A stretch of DNA of 64,000 bases, from assembly GCA_910589485.1 (NCBI GenBank), contig CAJUSW010000005.1, forward strand, positions 167,191 to 231,190, written 5' to 3'. Of this stretch, positions 9,550-19,017 are shown piece after piece. Position 1 is the stretch's first letter. Each line of letters opens with the position of its first letter. Position numbers and translations under genes: made by a program. The stretch comes from an uncultured Duncaniella sp. GTDB lineage: Bacteria; Bacteroidota; Bacteroidia; Bacteroidales; Muribaculaceae. The notes under the pieces are model-generated. The model was given only the letters and a program-made list of their open reading frames with translations. It was not told where the DNA came from and ran no database searches.

Positions 9550-10452
9550 ATGGACGAGAATAAGAATAATTGCTCCGGCAAAATTTTTGATAAGAGGTTT
9601 GCTGAAATGAAGACTGAGATACGGGAGTGGATGCTTGAGCACCCGCAGGAGTATTCCGATTTTGTGGCTGTGATGAATAGCCCCGAGAATCATGGTATTC
9701 AGATAATGGGACAAATTGCAATGGATCAAATCAAGGGGTTTGAGGATATGGTGGCATTGCAGATTAGCATGGCGGAACCGGATTTCGCATCGTTGATTGA
9801 ACCTATAATGCAGTCTGACGTACTACGGCAATTCTTTGAGGAAGAGGAAAACTTGCGTAATGCCGCGCTTGCTTGGCTTCTATTTAGTCGCACATACGAA
9901 AACGTGGTCGAGCATCTGGAGGAGATGATTGCATCAAGCAGATACGGTGGCTACCGATGGATATTGACGATATTGGTCAAGTTCATTATACGCCGGAGCA
10001 TACGAAGCGGTAACCGCACTAAGGCTGATTGGGAAGACTACCGCAATTACCGCGCATCTGTGGGAGGAGTGAATATCGTCGCATCTGTCAATCTAAAAGA
10101 ACGAGCAAAATCCACAACCACAACCATCCGAAGGTCTTTCAGTGAGATATTTGCTAATGACAGTGATATTATCAACCGCATCGGTGAATGGGTCACCGCA
10201 CGACATTCCGGGAATGATGAAGCCTATCTGATAATCGCCCTTAAAGAACTCGGTTATCCTGTTGACAACACTCATGAATTTCACGAGGCTATCGTAACGC
10301 AGTTCCCGGATGTGAGATTTGTAGGTTTAAGGACCGTACAAAAGCTGTTGAAATTGCTTGAAACTGTTGTCGGCATGGGCAAGCACGCACCTATAGACAA
10401 GGGTAAAAACCGTGAGATTATCAACTCGATAAAGCTTTTTCTATCAGATTGA
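9550..10452 (+). CDS. Hypothetical protein upstream of mobilization genes
   Basis: A 300-residue soluble protein that I do not recognise with certainty. It has no signal peptide or membrane segment. The N-terminal third is acidic and helical (EIREWMLEHPQEYSDFVAVM). The middle has a basic run (KFIIRRSIRSGNRTKADWEDYRNYR), and the C-terminal half looks all-helical with a lysine-rich end. Its last 20 bp overlap, in another frame, the open frame of a beheaded MobC gene that leads directly into the BmgA-type relaxase. That overlap suggests it either belongs to the mobile remnant or was joined to it by a rearrangement. Function unknown. Confidence 0.6.
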   Translation: MDENKNNCSGKIFDKRFAEMKTEIREWMLEHPQEYSDFVAVMNSPENHGIQIMGQIAMDQIKGFEDMVALQISMAEPDFASLIEPIMQSDVLRQFFEEEENLRNAALAWLLFSRTYENVVEHLEEMIASSRYGGYRWILTILVKFIIRRSIRSGNRTKADWEDYRNYRASVGGVNIVASVNLKERAKSTTTTIRRSFSEIFANDSDIINRIGEWVTARHSGNDEAYLIIALKELGYPVDNTHEFHEAIVTQFPDVRFVGLRTVQKLLKLLETVVGMGKHAPIDKGKNREIINSIKLFLSD

Positions 10453-10807
10453 GTTCGTTTGGTTCGCCAAATCGACCTGCAAACTTACCGCCAAAGCTAT
10501 CCGCGCCAAAGCCGACAAGCATTTCAAGGGAAACCTCAGTGCCTGTATCCGTTGTGCCACTCTGCAATATGACGGAAACGTTACGCCACCCTCAGCCAAT
10601 TCCGAGATAACAGCGTTGCTGACCGCTATTCTGCGTCAGTTGAAGAAAATCGGTACGAATGTCAATCAGACCGCCCATCAGATTAACGAGCGTATGAAAG
10701 TGTCGCCCTACGGATTGTCAGCCTCGGATATCCAACCGTTTGTTCTCTTTCGCAATGACTTATCCGCCATTTGGGAGCATCTGAACCAAATCAAGGAGCG
10801 GTTATGA
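10433..10807 (+). pseudogene. N-terminally truncated MobC/MbpB-like mobilization protein
   Basis: An open frame of about 124 codons with no ATG; the preceding in-frame codon (10430-10432) is a stop. The readable product includes IRAKADKHFKGNLSACIR, then a helical C-terminal part with LRQLKKIGTNVNQTAHQIN, typical of relaxosome accessory proteins that bind oriT. The ribbon-helix-helix N-terminus expected in complete homologues is missing. The stop overlaps the relaxase ATG (ATGA at 10804-10807), as in intact mobC-relaxase pairs. It may still be made from a non-ATG start, but truncation at the junction with the preceding gene is more likely. Confidence 0.6.
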
Positions 10808-12561
10808 TAGTCAAGAAACTTGGTATGGTATCCGGCGGAGGCATCACAGGAGCCGGATATAATGAACGCAAAGTAGCCGAGGGCGTGGCACGGCTCATGG
10901 CAATGGAGAATGTCAATGCTGCCATGCGCCATAAAGTGGAGCTGTTGCATGAAGCCGGATTCGACTGCGCCGGAGAGATTGAGAAATATCTCAAGGAGCG
11001 GTCGAGGACATACGGCAACACCAAGACCACGCGTTTTCAGTTCCACATCGCCGCCTCGGTAAAGGGCCAATTGATGTCGGCTGACGAGCTGACCGACTTT
11101 GCCCGTCAGCTGATGGCGGAAGCCGGATATGGCAGACAGCCGTATTTCGTGTACTACCACCACGATACCGACAACAATCATGTGCATATACTCTCCACGC
11201 GCATACAGCCCAATGGCTTCCCGATACCTGACCATCACGACTATGCACGCCTCAATGCCGCCGCAAACCGTATTTTATCATCGGACATCAACCGAGACAT
11301 TCAGCGGATGTTCACTTACGGCTATCTGACCGAGGGACAGTTTGCCAATATAATCAGGTCTCATGGATATAAATTTGAGCGTGTTGAGGATGGATATGTG
11401 CTGTTTCGTGGTGGAGTAAAAGCGGCTACAATCCCATTATCTGAGATAGAGAGGCATATTTCGCAAGAAAACGACACCCGGAAAGAGCGCGCTAAACAAC
11501 TCCGGGCGATTATCAGGAAATACAAGGACGGAATTGCGGATGGAAAAGTTCAAAATGTCGAAAATGTCAAGGGTCACAAAGGTCAGAAGAAAAAATATGT
11601 GCGCCGGAAAGTCAACCCCGACATCCGTAAAATCAAGGGTTCAAACGGCAAGACGCTATCGCAGGAAGAACAGCGGCATCTGTCGGATCTGCTTGACATA
11701 CTCAAAACTAAATTTGGCATAGACATTCATTTTCAAAAAGACCGCAATGGCGATGTCCGTGGCTACGGCATAGTTGACCATAACCGAAAGATGGCATTTG
11801 ACGGTAGCAAGGTGATGAAATTATCAGAACTGATTGACTTCGCGCAGAAGCAGGAGCGCAAAGTAAGTCCACTGGATATTTACCGCAATATGTTCTCTAT
11901 GGAAATACGTAAATCATGCATGGACAACATAATGTCAATCCGATTGTTCGACGGCTCAGAACATACTCGCACGATGTCACCACGTCAATCGGCATGGTAC
12001 TTCAACTCGTCCGAAAGTGAAAGGGAGAATGTGGCAATCCGAATAGCAGCCACCATGTTCTCAACCGAGATATTTGAATCTGTATTGCTAAAATATCCGG
12101 TAGGCGACATCAATTCAAGGATAGGAAGTGTCAACATAATCAAAATGCGAGAGGGCGGTAGGGCAATCCGCGTTGTCTCATTTGATGGGTTCTCGGCGAC
12201 ATACCAGATGACTGCCGATGAATTGCGCTGCCATGCGAGACTGCAAGGCGAAGCGGCAAACGCTTATCTTCGTCAACTCACAATCCTGCGCATAACCCAT
12301 GAAGACGCTACCCAACTGACCAACCGCATCAAGGAGCTGGCCTCCAAATCAACCGGAAGCATCACTCTCCCTCTCCGTCAATCAGACTACACCCCGGAAC
12401 AAGCCAAAGCCTTCACCTCACATCAATACACCGTCCTCACCCGTCTCATGCCCCGCGACACCTCATCCACCCACTCCGCCAACCGCGAATGGGAAGTCGG
12501 CAAGCAATCCCGTTACAACCACATCGACAACCAGCAATCCGGCACCCAACTTACAATGTAG
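10804..12561 (+). CDS. BmgA-type relaxase/mobilization nuclease
   Basis: A 585-residue relaxase from the ATG at 10804, which overlaps the mobC stop by 4 bp; a longer reading from 10771 is less likely. The metal-binding motif is YYHHDTDNNHVHILSTRI at about residues 115-132 (HxDxDNNHVH). The expected N-terminal strand MIVKKLGMVSGGGITGAGY carries the conserved start. The C-terminal half is helical and basic, without helicase motifs. It nicks oriT and starts transfer of a mobilizable element that borrows a conjugation machine. No complete MobC or integrase belongs to this remnant, so autonomous mobility is doubtful. Confidence 0.85.
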   Translation: MIVKKLGMVSGGGITGAGYNERKVAEGVARLMAMENVNAAMRHKVELLHEAGFDCAGEIEKYLKERSRTYGNTKTTRFQFHIAASVKGQLMSADELTDFARQLMAEAGYGRQPYFVYYHHDTDNNHVHILSTRIQPNGFPIPDHHDYARLNAAANRILSSDINRDIQRMFTYGYLTEGQFANIIRSHGYKFERVEDGYVLFRGGVKAATIPLSEIERHISQENDTRKERAKQLRAIIRKYKDGIADGKVQNVENVKGHKGQKKKYVRRKVNPDIRKIKGSNGKTLSQEEQRHLSDLLDILKTKFGIDIHFQKDRNGDVRGYGIVDHNRKMAFDGSKVMKLSELIDFAQKQERKVSPLDIYRNMFSMEIRKSCMDNIMSIRLFDGSEHTRTMSPRQSAWYFNSSESERENVAIRIAATMFSTEIFESVLLKYPVGDINSRIGSVNIIKMREGGRAIRVVSFDGFSATYQMTADELRCHARLQGEAANAYLRQLTILRITHEDATQLTNRIKELASKSTGSITLPLRQSDYTPEQAKAFTSHQYTVLTRLMPRDTSSTHSANREWEVGKQSRYNHIDNQQSGTQLTM

Positions 12562-12595
12562 TTCAGTCTATCGGGAACTTTTCCTTGTGGTCACA

Positions 12596-12736
12596 AAAGT
12601 TACCTATAAAATTATAACGGATGAATCTCAAAATTCAATCCAATCCACAAAATAAATGCGTTTGAATACCAACCTCCACCCAATCCAATTCACACCGATT
12701 TACAAGTACTTACAGCCACAATCCATAGGTAACTTT
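12596..12736. repeat. Inverted repeat at right end of remnant element
   Basis: AAAGTTACCTAT (12596-12607) recurs perfectly inverted as ATAGGTAACTTT at 12725-12736, about 120 bp apart. The pair lies between the relaxase stop and the 13-bp tRNA-end repeat at 12813. It could be a recombinase arm-type site pair of the remnant (inference). The gap from 12562 to 13068 holds no gene, only this repeat, the hairpin, the att core and the element A end sites listed separately. Confidence 0.45.
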
Positions 12737-12769
12737 ATAGGGAACTCGCCCAAATCTCATTAAATCGAA

Positions 12770-12806
12770 AATCACCAAGTATCTGTGATTTAGATACTTG
12801 GCGATT
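12770..12806 (-). terminator. Hairpin terminator beside the leftmost tRNA-end repeat
   Basis: Perfect 10-bp arms CCAAGTATCT (12775-12784) and AGATACTTGG (12792-12801) with flanking pairs and T-tracts on both sides. On the minus strand it follows directly after the tRNA-Phe 3'-end repeat, the place where a tRNA terminator would sit. Equivalent hairpins lie beside the other three repeat copies. Confidence 0.7.
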
Positions 12807-12812
12807 TTTGAG

Positions 12813-12825
12813 GTGGTGCCACCAG
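12813..12825 (-). repeat. Attachment-core repeat 1 (tRNA-Phe end)
   Basis: GTGGTGCCACCAG, identical to the end of the tRNA-Phe gene at 56322-56334. Homology stops after 13 bp, so it is an attachment footprint and not a tRNA gene. It marks the border between the remnant and element A. Confidence 0.75.
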
Positions 12826-12943
12826 AACCTGAGTTTATGAATTGTGGCGAATGATGATGAATTATGATATTGTGCAAAATACTGAATAATAAAGCAATAT
12901 GAATTTTGGCTGAATTTTGAGTTTTCACGGAAATTCAAAAAAC

Positions 12944-12963
12944 GTGGTGACCTGCGTGGTGAC
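12944..12963 (+). repeat. Direct repeat pair near left end of element A
   Basis: GTGGTGAC occurs at 12944-12951 and 12956-12963, with 12-bp spacing. Matching pairs exist at 26492 and 45920 and a variant at 26700. These look like integrase arm-type sites just upstream of the integrase gene. Confidence 0.6.
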
Positions 12964-12968
12964 CCGAC

Positions 12969-13000
12969 TTGACAAAACGTGGTTTGAGTTGTTATATTTG
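12969..13000 (+). promoter_or_regulatory. Promoter of element A integrase
   Basis: A -7 box TATATTTG (12993-13000) fits TAnnTTTG, and a weak -33 TTG lies at 12969-12971. The box starts 30 bp after the GTGGTGAC pair, so integrase binding there could affect its own transcription (inference). Confidence 0.5.
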
Positions 13001-13068
13001 CAGAACCAAAACGATTGATAGTGAATGACGGTGAATCGTGGCGAATGAATTTAGCAACACAAAATAAG

Positions 13069-14532
13069 ATGGCAACAACACCCTCTCCAAAGAAATTGAC
13101 CCCATTTCATGTCCGCAACAAGGATTTGAAGAAGGAAACCGCGACACTGTTTATACGTGTACATACCCGCAAGATTGATGTGCTTGTTTCGACGCTCCTG
13201 CAAGTGGAGGTGAGCGAGTGGCTCAAAGCAACCGCTTCGCCCCGTGCGTGGCTGGCACATCAGAAAAAGAATTACCAACTCCACGCAAAACTGACACAGA
13301 TTGAAGGCATCGTGAAATCACACCTGGCCAAAGCCAATTTTGACCGTGAGGCTCTCGACATGGATGTACGCTACATTTCCGAGCCGGAGAAAGTCGAGGC
13401 TGAACGAAAGGCAATGGAGGAAGCCGCCGAGGCAGAGCGCAAGGCTTTGGCAAAGAAAGAGGCGGCGAAAGAAAAAGCCCGTAAGAAAGCCGAGGAGAAG
13501 AAACGTATCGAAGATGAGAAGAACCGTCTTATCTGGCCGTTCCTCGTTCAGTTTGTTGAAGACATTAAGAGCGGCGCGCGGAAGATTGGCAGCAAGGACT
13601 ATTCAGCCGGATCCTGCAAGACATGGAAAAGTTACGTTGGAGTTTACGAGGGCTTCGACCCCTTGCATCAGTTCGGTTGGGCTGACATCAACCGCGCCTT
13701 TGTAAGCCGCTATATCAACTATCTCCGGCGGCATGGCTATATGCCCAAGGTCGTCAACAAGCACATAACAAATCTTAAAGCACTTATCAACGCCGCTTTT
13801 ATTGACGGTGTCCATGACAACCAACGCGCCGCATCGCTCATAGTCAAAAATAAGATTGAAGACCGCGACAAGGCAGTCGAGATTTATCTCACCGAGGAAG
13901 AGTTACAGGCACTCTATGAAATGCCGTTGACCGGGAAGAAAGAGCATGTGCGCGATGTTTTTCTCATCGGGTGCTATACCTGTCAGCGAGTGAGCGATTA
14001 TAACAATCTCAATAAAGACCATTTTGAGACAACCCGAAAGGGGACACGTATTATCCGGCTTGTTCAGCAGAAGACCAAGACGGAGGTAACAATCCCGGTG
14101 ATGAACGAGAACCTCATTGCAATCTGCGAGAAATACGGCTACAACATTCCGAAAGCCAACGAGCAGGTGCTGAACCGTTACATCAAGGATATTCTTGAAG
14201 ATCTATCTGAATGCGTCCCGACACTGAAAGAGAAAGTACCGACCAATCTGACGATGAAGCAGAAGGACGCGTTGAAAAAAGAAGGCAAGGAGCCGGAAAC
14301 CGACCTGAACGGCAACGTACTACTCCCGCGCTTCAAATGCGTGACGAGCCATACCGCCCGACGCACCGGAATCACCAACATGTATCTCAGCCACAAATAC
14401 GACATCGTCCAGATGATGCACGTCAGCGGCCACAAAACCCAAAAGACCTTCATGGACTACATCAAACTATCATCAGAGGAAATAGCCGATGAAATCGCCG
14501 CCCGTACCAAGAAAGACAGCGAGATGTGGTAA
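13069..14532 (+). CDS. Tyrosine recombinase (integrase) of element A
   Basis: A 487-residue phage-integrase-family protein from the ATG at 13069; earlier in-frame starts (13015 TTG, 13045 ATG) lack support from its relative in element B. An N-terminal arm-binding domain is followed by a charged coiled coil (about 115-165, rich in Glu, Lys and Ala) and a SAM-like core-binding region. The catalytic domain has Arg in CQRVSDYNN, His428-x-x-Arg431 in HTARR, His455 in SGHKT and the nucleophile Tyr464 in FMDYIKL. It shares long stretches with the element B integrase. It should catalyse integration at the tRNA-Phe end and excision. Confidence 0.92.
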   Translation: MATTPSPKKLTPFHVRNKDLKKETATLFIRVHTRKIDVLVSTLLQVEVSEWLKATASPRAWLAHQKKNYQLHAKLTQIEGIVKSHLAKANFDREALDMDVRYISEPEKVEAERKAMEEAAEAERKALAKKEAAKEKARKKAEEKKRIEDEKNRLIWPFLVQFVEDIKSGARKIGSKDYSAGSCKTWKSYVGVYEGFDPLHQFGWADINRAFVSRYINYLRRHGYMPKVVNKHITNLKALINAAFIDGVHDNQRAASLIVKNKIEDRDKAVEIYLTEEELQALYEMPLTGKKEHVRDVFLIGCYTCQRVSDYNNLNKDHFETTRKGTRIIRLVQQKTKTEVTIPVMNENLIAICEKYGYNIPKANEQVLNRYIKDILEDLSECVPTLKEKVPTNLTMKQKDALKKEGKEPETDLNGNVLLPRFKCVTSHTARRTGITNMYLSHKYDIVQMMHVSGHKTQKTFMDYIKLSSEEIADEIAARTKKDSEMW

Positions 14533-14633
14533 GCCATCAGACTTATTCCGGAAAAATGGTCAAATGGCCACTTTTTTTTGGAATAGGCACATTTAATCTC
14601 CTCATCCACAGCGGTAAATTCGGAATAAATTAG

Positions 14634-14641
14634 TAACTTTG
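14634..14641 (+). promoter_or_regulatory. -7 box immediately before the AlbA-type gene
   Basis: TAACTTTG ends 4 bp before the ATG at 14646. With the usual distance of about 7 bp to the start point, the mRNA would begin at or within a few bases of the start codon (leaderless). The same TAACTTTGCATTATG arrangement precedes the AraC-type gene at 37393. Confidence 0.5.
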
Positions 14642-14645
14642 CATT

Positions 14646-16046
14646 ATGTTAACGGCATCTCAAATACTTGACCTTGTAAAAGGAGGCGAAGGCTACAATG
14701 TGGACTTCAAACGAAGTGTGCCATCAAAGGTGAAAGAAATCTCTGACGAAGTAGTCGGATTTGCCAACGCATCCGGAGGCTATGTGCTAATTGGTGTGGA
14801 TAACGACAATCAAATTATTGGTGCCGAGATTGACAACAACAAGCGTTCTGCTATTCAAGATACCATTGGCGAAATATCCCCGGCTATAAGGTGCGATATG
14901 TATTCTGTTGAAGTCGAGGGGAAGAAAGTTTGGGTCATTGATGTTCCAAGCGGCAAGGACAAACCTTACATCACCGGAGGATTGATATATGTCCGTGAGG
15001 GAGCCAACTGTCAAAAGTTGAGGACAGCCGAAGAAATCCGCGCATTCTTTGCTGAATGTTCAAAGATTTTCTACGATGCCATTCCTTGCCGTTGGTTTTA
15101 CATTGATGAAGATATAGAGCGGCATAATTTCAAATCCTTTCTTGAAAAGGCACATTTGTCGGAGGATTTACCTATTCGGCAATTATTCGACAATTTGGAA
15201 TTGTTGACCGATGATGGACGCGTCAAGAATGCAGCAGCGTTATTCTTTGGTAAAGAGCCGGAACGAAAATTCCCACACGCCGTCGTAAGATGCTTGCGTT
15301 TCAAAGGTCTTGACAAGGTACATATTATCGACGACAAGACTTTTGGCGGGCCTCTCTATCAGCAGTATCTCAATACTATTTCATGGATTGAGAGCAAGTT
15401 GGAAGTTGAGTATATCATTGAAGGTGTCGGTCCTCGAAAGGAAATATGGGAGATTCCTCTTGACGCATTCAAAGAGGCTTTATGCAATGCCATTTGCCAC
15501 CGCGACCTATACGAGGAAGGGGCGACTATCATGGTAGAAGTATATGATGACCGGGTGGAAATATCTAATCCCGGTGGTCTTCTTCCATTGGTGGCCGAAA
15601 ATTTCGGAGCGAAGAGCATGAGCCGCAACCCACTCATATTTGGGCTGTTCACCCGAATGCACATCGTCGAGAAAGTTGGTTCAGGCGTTCCCCGTATGCG
15701 AAGACTGATGAAAGAAGCAGGCTTGCCGGAACCGGAATTTGAGAACAAAGGCTTCTTCACCGTAAGGTTCATGAAGCGAACCAAGCCCCAAAGTGCCACC
15801 GATGGCACATTAAATGGCACATTAAATGGCACATTAAATGGCACATTAAATGATACAGAACGAGTGGTGCTGGATTTTATACAATCAAGTCCAGGCATCA
15901 CAGCCAATTTATTGATTGAGAAAACTAATAAAAGCGTAAGGACAATCCGTAGAAGCGTTAAATCACTTATTGACAAGAATTTTATCGAGTATCGTGGATC
16001 AAAGAAAACTGGTGGCTACTACATTGTGCCTGAATCTCAAAAATAA
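14646..16046 (+). CDS. AlbA_2/Schlafen-type ATP-binding protein
   Basis: A 466-residue protein with an N-terminal AlbA_2 (Schlafen) domain: GYNVDFKRSVPSKVKEI, then GGYVLIGVDNDNQIIGAE (about 15-60). A central GHKL-like ATPase region follows (ALCNAICHRDLYEEGATI, EISNPGGLLP, about 275-330), and a winged helix at the C-terminus (about 405-460). This architecture is common in Bacteroidetes mobile elements; proposed roles are regulatory or defensive. The linker has four tandem GTLN repeats encoded by exact 12-bp DNA repeats (15804-15851). A relative lies in element B (30846-32294). Function is not established. Confidence 0.82.
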   Translation: MLTASQILDLVKGGEGYNVDFKRSVPSKVKEISDEVVGFANASGGYVLIGVDNDNQIIGAEIDNNKRSAIQDTIGEISPAIRCDMYSVEVEGKKVWVIDVPSGKDKPYITGGLIYVREGANCQKLRTAEEIRAFFAECSKIFYDAIPCRWFYIDEDIERHNFKSFLEKAHLSEDLPIRQLFDNLELLTDDGRVKNAAALFFGKEPERKFPHAVVRCLRFKGLDKVHIIDDKTFGGPLYQQYLNTISWIESKLEVEYIIEGVGPRKEIWEIPLDAFKEALCNAICHRDLYEEGATIMVEVYDDRVEISNPGGLLPLVAENFGAKSMSRNPLIFGLFTRMHIVEKVGSGVPRMRRLMKEAGLPEPEFENKGFFTVRFMKRTKPQSATDGTLNGTLNGTLNGTLNDTERVVLDFIQSSPGITANLLIEKTNKSVRTIRRSVKSLIDKNFIEYRGSKKTGGYYIVPESQK

Positions 16047-17310
16047 ATTTCCAAAAAAAATACAACTCTACTGAACCATTTTCAACCTACCTTCGTTAGA
16101 ATTGTACTGATGGTCTTTCCTTGACCGCGACATGGATTGACGAATGTGCCCCAGCACTTCGTGACAGCGTCATGCCAAGTTGCGACAAGAGATAAGGCTA
16201 ATTAGAAAACGTGATGGCATTTTCATGTGACCATAGCGGAGCACTCATACACACCTCCGTCATTCTGACGGGATTTTCACATAGCTCTGCCGTGACGGTC
16301 GCCCGGCATGATTTTGTCCGTCAAAGTCCATTCGTGGGCGAAAAGACATATATCCCCTTGCAAGGGGAACGATTATCAACGCACAGCCAAAGAAGCGTGC
16401 CGCCATCTGCGCATGTAAAGAATGCGGAGGCATTGAGGCGAATGGTATAGCCATTGTTATGCGCCTATGTTTCCTGCCCGGATGGCCGATAACTGCATTT
16501 TCTTGTAACACACGCAAGATGATGTAGTTACAGGGCTAATTTTACCCAGAAAAGCACCTTTGGAGCTGTGATGATTTGGAAACGCGAAAAAATTTTCGTA
16601 TCTTTATGTAACACAAGATGGCAGAGCCACCGTCCGACACATTCAACTTTTATATATAGGATTGGAATGATGCTCCTGACTGTGCTACGCTTTTTTGTGT
16701 TCATACCTACACCTAATCCCGGATGAAGTCGTCCGGAACACTATGAAGATGAGAGCCTTAAAAGGACGGCAGACGCGAACCGCTAACAACACGCACTGAG
16801 GAAGCGATGACCCAACGGTTTGCAAACGAATGGAATGGCTGCTGTTAAACGGCTCAGAGAAAGACGGTTTTCCAATTATAAGGGAAGATTGCACCCGATT
16901 GTCAACACGCTGGAATATTATGGATAAAGTGGCAGCGTAAAGTTGAAAATATCGGAAATATCTGACTGACTAATTGAAAACACGGTCAGAAAAAAAGCGC
17001 GACCCGCGCGAAATTTACCCACTAAAAATGATGGCACCCGCCCAATGATGGCGTTTGCACCCGACGTATGTTCGCCCAAGCGTGGCGGATAGCCCCCTTA
17101 TTGTCTTCACTCTGAAGGCGGCACGGGATAGGGAGAACTACGTCCGTTTCCGACCGAAGATGAGTCGGAAACACACTGTATGTTGGCTTTAGCGAAAAGA
17201 GCCGACAGCACCCACTATGTCCTTTTCGGACCGTTGTCACCGCCCAATGCGCCGGGGCTGTGCCAACGTATTAAGTCGGCGGTATTCTCATAAATTCAAA
17301 TCCCCCCAAT
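16047..17310. other. Long noncoding region upstream of the HTH gene in element A
   Basis: About 1.26 kb without a confident gene. It contains several small hairpins, such as CCCCTTG-CAAGGGG near 16353, TTTCCGAC...GTCGGAAA near 17145 and GTCC-TTTT-CGGAC near 17218. An 85-codon frame on the minus strand (16260-16517, beginning MRVLQENAVIGHPG) is possible but unsupported. Element B has a similar-sized gene-poor stretch in the same place relative to its HTH gene (43394-44444). It may be a structured leader, an origin or an origin of transfer. Confidence 0.4.
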
Positions 17311-17628
17311 ATGAATTTATATAACCTTCTCCAAGCCTCTCTCTCCGACCCCAACTCTCCTAACATTCTCCTTACCGTCAGCCTCAGCGACCTCCATCAG
17401 CTTGTGGTTGACACCATCGACGCTACACGCGACCGACTCCTTCCGCTACTCATGAAGGCGGAAGAAGACCGCCTTCTTACCAAAGCCGAAGTTTGTGCCA
17501 AACTCGGTATCAAGCCGACATCGGTATGGAACCTTGTACAGAAGGGTAAACTCACCGCAATCAAGGTAGGCCGCAGCAGCCGCTACAAACTGAGCGAGGT
17601 AAAAGAGTATCTCGAATCCAAATCCTGA
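17311..17628 (+). CDS. Excisionase-like helix-turn-helix protein (element A)
   Basis: A 105-residue protein with a helical N-terminus and a C-terminal MerR/HTH_17-type DNA-binding domain (about 52-103): LLTKAEVCAKLGIKPTSVWNLVQKGKLTAIKVGR followed by YKLSEVKEYLES. Such proteins in Bacteroides mobile elements act as excision or replication regulators. It is 6 bp upstream of the DUF3987-type gene and likely cotranscribed. The element B counterpart (43082-43393) shares the layout, including the MNLYNLLQ / MTDLYSLVQ start. Confidence 0.8.
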   Translation: MNLYNLLQASLSDPNSPNILLTVSLSDLHQLVVDTIDATRDRLLPLLMKAEEDRLLTKAEVCAKLGIKPTSVWNLVQKGKLTAIKVGRSSRYKLSEVKEYLESKS

Positions 17629-17634
17629 TCGCCT

Positions 17635-19008
17635 ATGGAAAAGAACAATTCTACACCCAAAGGCATCGACCCGATGATTCTGCTTGGCAAAGCCATCGAC
17701 GCAGGAGTCAGCATGAAGGGTGGTGATTTTCCTCTCGGTGCCATGCCGATAAAGATTCAGAGGATTATCCGCGAGGCTAACGATTGCTACGGTTTTCCGG
17801 TGGATTATCTTGCCGGGGCTATGCTTGTAGCTCTCGGACTTGGTATCGGAAATACCCATTTCGTCCGGCTGAAAGGGAAATGGGATGAGAGTGCCATCCT
17901 GTTCATGGCTCTTGTCGGCAGACCCGGAGCGTGCAAGTCGCATCCTCTTAACTTCGCCATCCGTCCGTTCTCCGATATTGACGGCGTAAACAACAGTGCC
18001 TTTCAGAAAGAACTTGCCGAGTACAACCGCCAATGCGAATTGCCGATGAAAGAAAGGACTGTTGCGCATCCGGTAATGCCTGTAAACAAGCGTTTCCTGA
18101 TTTCTGACGCAACTCCGGAGGCCATGATGCTTATTCACTCCCACAATCTGCGCGGCATCTGCATGTGGAATGATGAGTTGGCGGGATGGTTCAAGAATTT
18201 CAACCGCTACAACAAAGGCTCTGACGAGGAATATTGGTTGAAACTATACAACGCCAACCCGATATTCTCCGACCGCAAGGGCGCGAAAGACTCCGTATAT
18301 ATCGGCAGACCGTTTGTGTCGGTTGTCGGCACAATCCAGAACGGTATTCTCAACGAACTCGCCCAAGGCAGCCGCAGTTCAAATGGCTTCATCGACCGCC
18401 TTCTATTCGTCATCGCCAACAATCAGGACAAGCAGGCGTGGAGCGACAAAGAACCGTCATTCGACATTGAGGCTTCATGGGCTGAAATTATCGGCAGACT
18501 TGTGGATATGCCATACGATACGGACGAAGACGGCAAGGTTATCCCGACAATCATCAGTTTCTCGCTGGAGGCAAAGGCTCGGCTTTATCAGTGGCAACGG
18601 GAGAATACAGAGGACTGCAACCGCGAGGAGAATGACGCGCTGAAAGGAGTGTTCAGCAAGTTCGATTTTCATGCCATACGCTTCTGTCTGATTATCCAAA
18701 TGGCGCGATGGGCTTGCGGCGAGGCTGACAAAACTGAAATAGATCTTGTTTCGGTGGAGAACGCCATAAGTCTTGTGGATTATTTCAAGGCTACCGCCAC
18801 AAGGGTGCAGGGCATAATCAAGGATTTGTCGCTGTCAGAACTGCAACGGGCTGTCATAGCCGCATTGCCGGAGGAGTTCACAACCGAGCAGGGCGTTGAG
18901 ATTGCAATAGCCAATTCTATGGCAGAGCGGACTTTCAAGGATTTTGTCAAGCGGTTCACCGGCATCCATTTCCAAAAGGTGCGTCACGGAGTCTATGCGA
19001 AATTATGA
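17635..19008 (+). CDS. DUF3987-type P-loop ATPase, probable replication protein
   Basis: A 457-residue protein that fits the DUF3987 family found with primases in phages and mobile elements. A Walker-A-like motif GRPGACKS spans residues 95-102. Downstream are FLISDATPEAMM and the LRGICMWNDELAGWF block with a DE pair, then PFVSVVGTIQ, typical of the family. The C-terminal 100 residues are helical with a winged-helix look (EEFTTEQGVEIA). It probably works as a helicase-like replication protein, with the zinc/Toprim-like protein encoded 90 bp downstream. No nuclease motif is seen. Confidence 0.78.
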   Translation: MEKNNSTPKGIDPMILLGKAIDAGVSMKGGDFPLGAMPIKIQRIIREANDCYGFPVDYLAGAMLVALGLGIGNTHFVRLKGKWDESAILFMALVGRPGACKSHPLNFAIRPFSDIDGVNNSAFQKELAEYNRQCELPMKERTVAHPVMPVNKRFLISDATPEAMMLIHSHNLRGICMWNDELAGWFKNFNRYNKGSDEEYWLKLYNANPIFSDRKGAKDSVYIGRPFVSVVGTIQNGILNELAQGSRSSNGFIDRLLFVIANNQDKQAWSDKEPSFDIEASWAEIIGRLVDMPYDTDEDGKVIPTIISFSLEAKARLYQWQRENTEDCNREENDALKGVFSKFDFHAIRFCLIIQMARWACGEADKTEIDLVSVENAISLVDYFKATATRVQGIIKDLSLSELQRAVIAALPEEFTTEQGVEIAIANSMAERTFKDFVKRFTGIHFQKVRHGVYAKL

Positions 19009-19017
19009 TTATCCACC

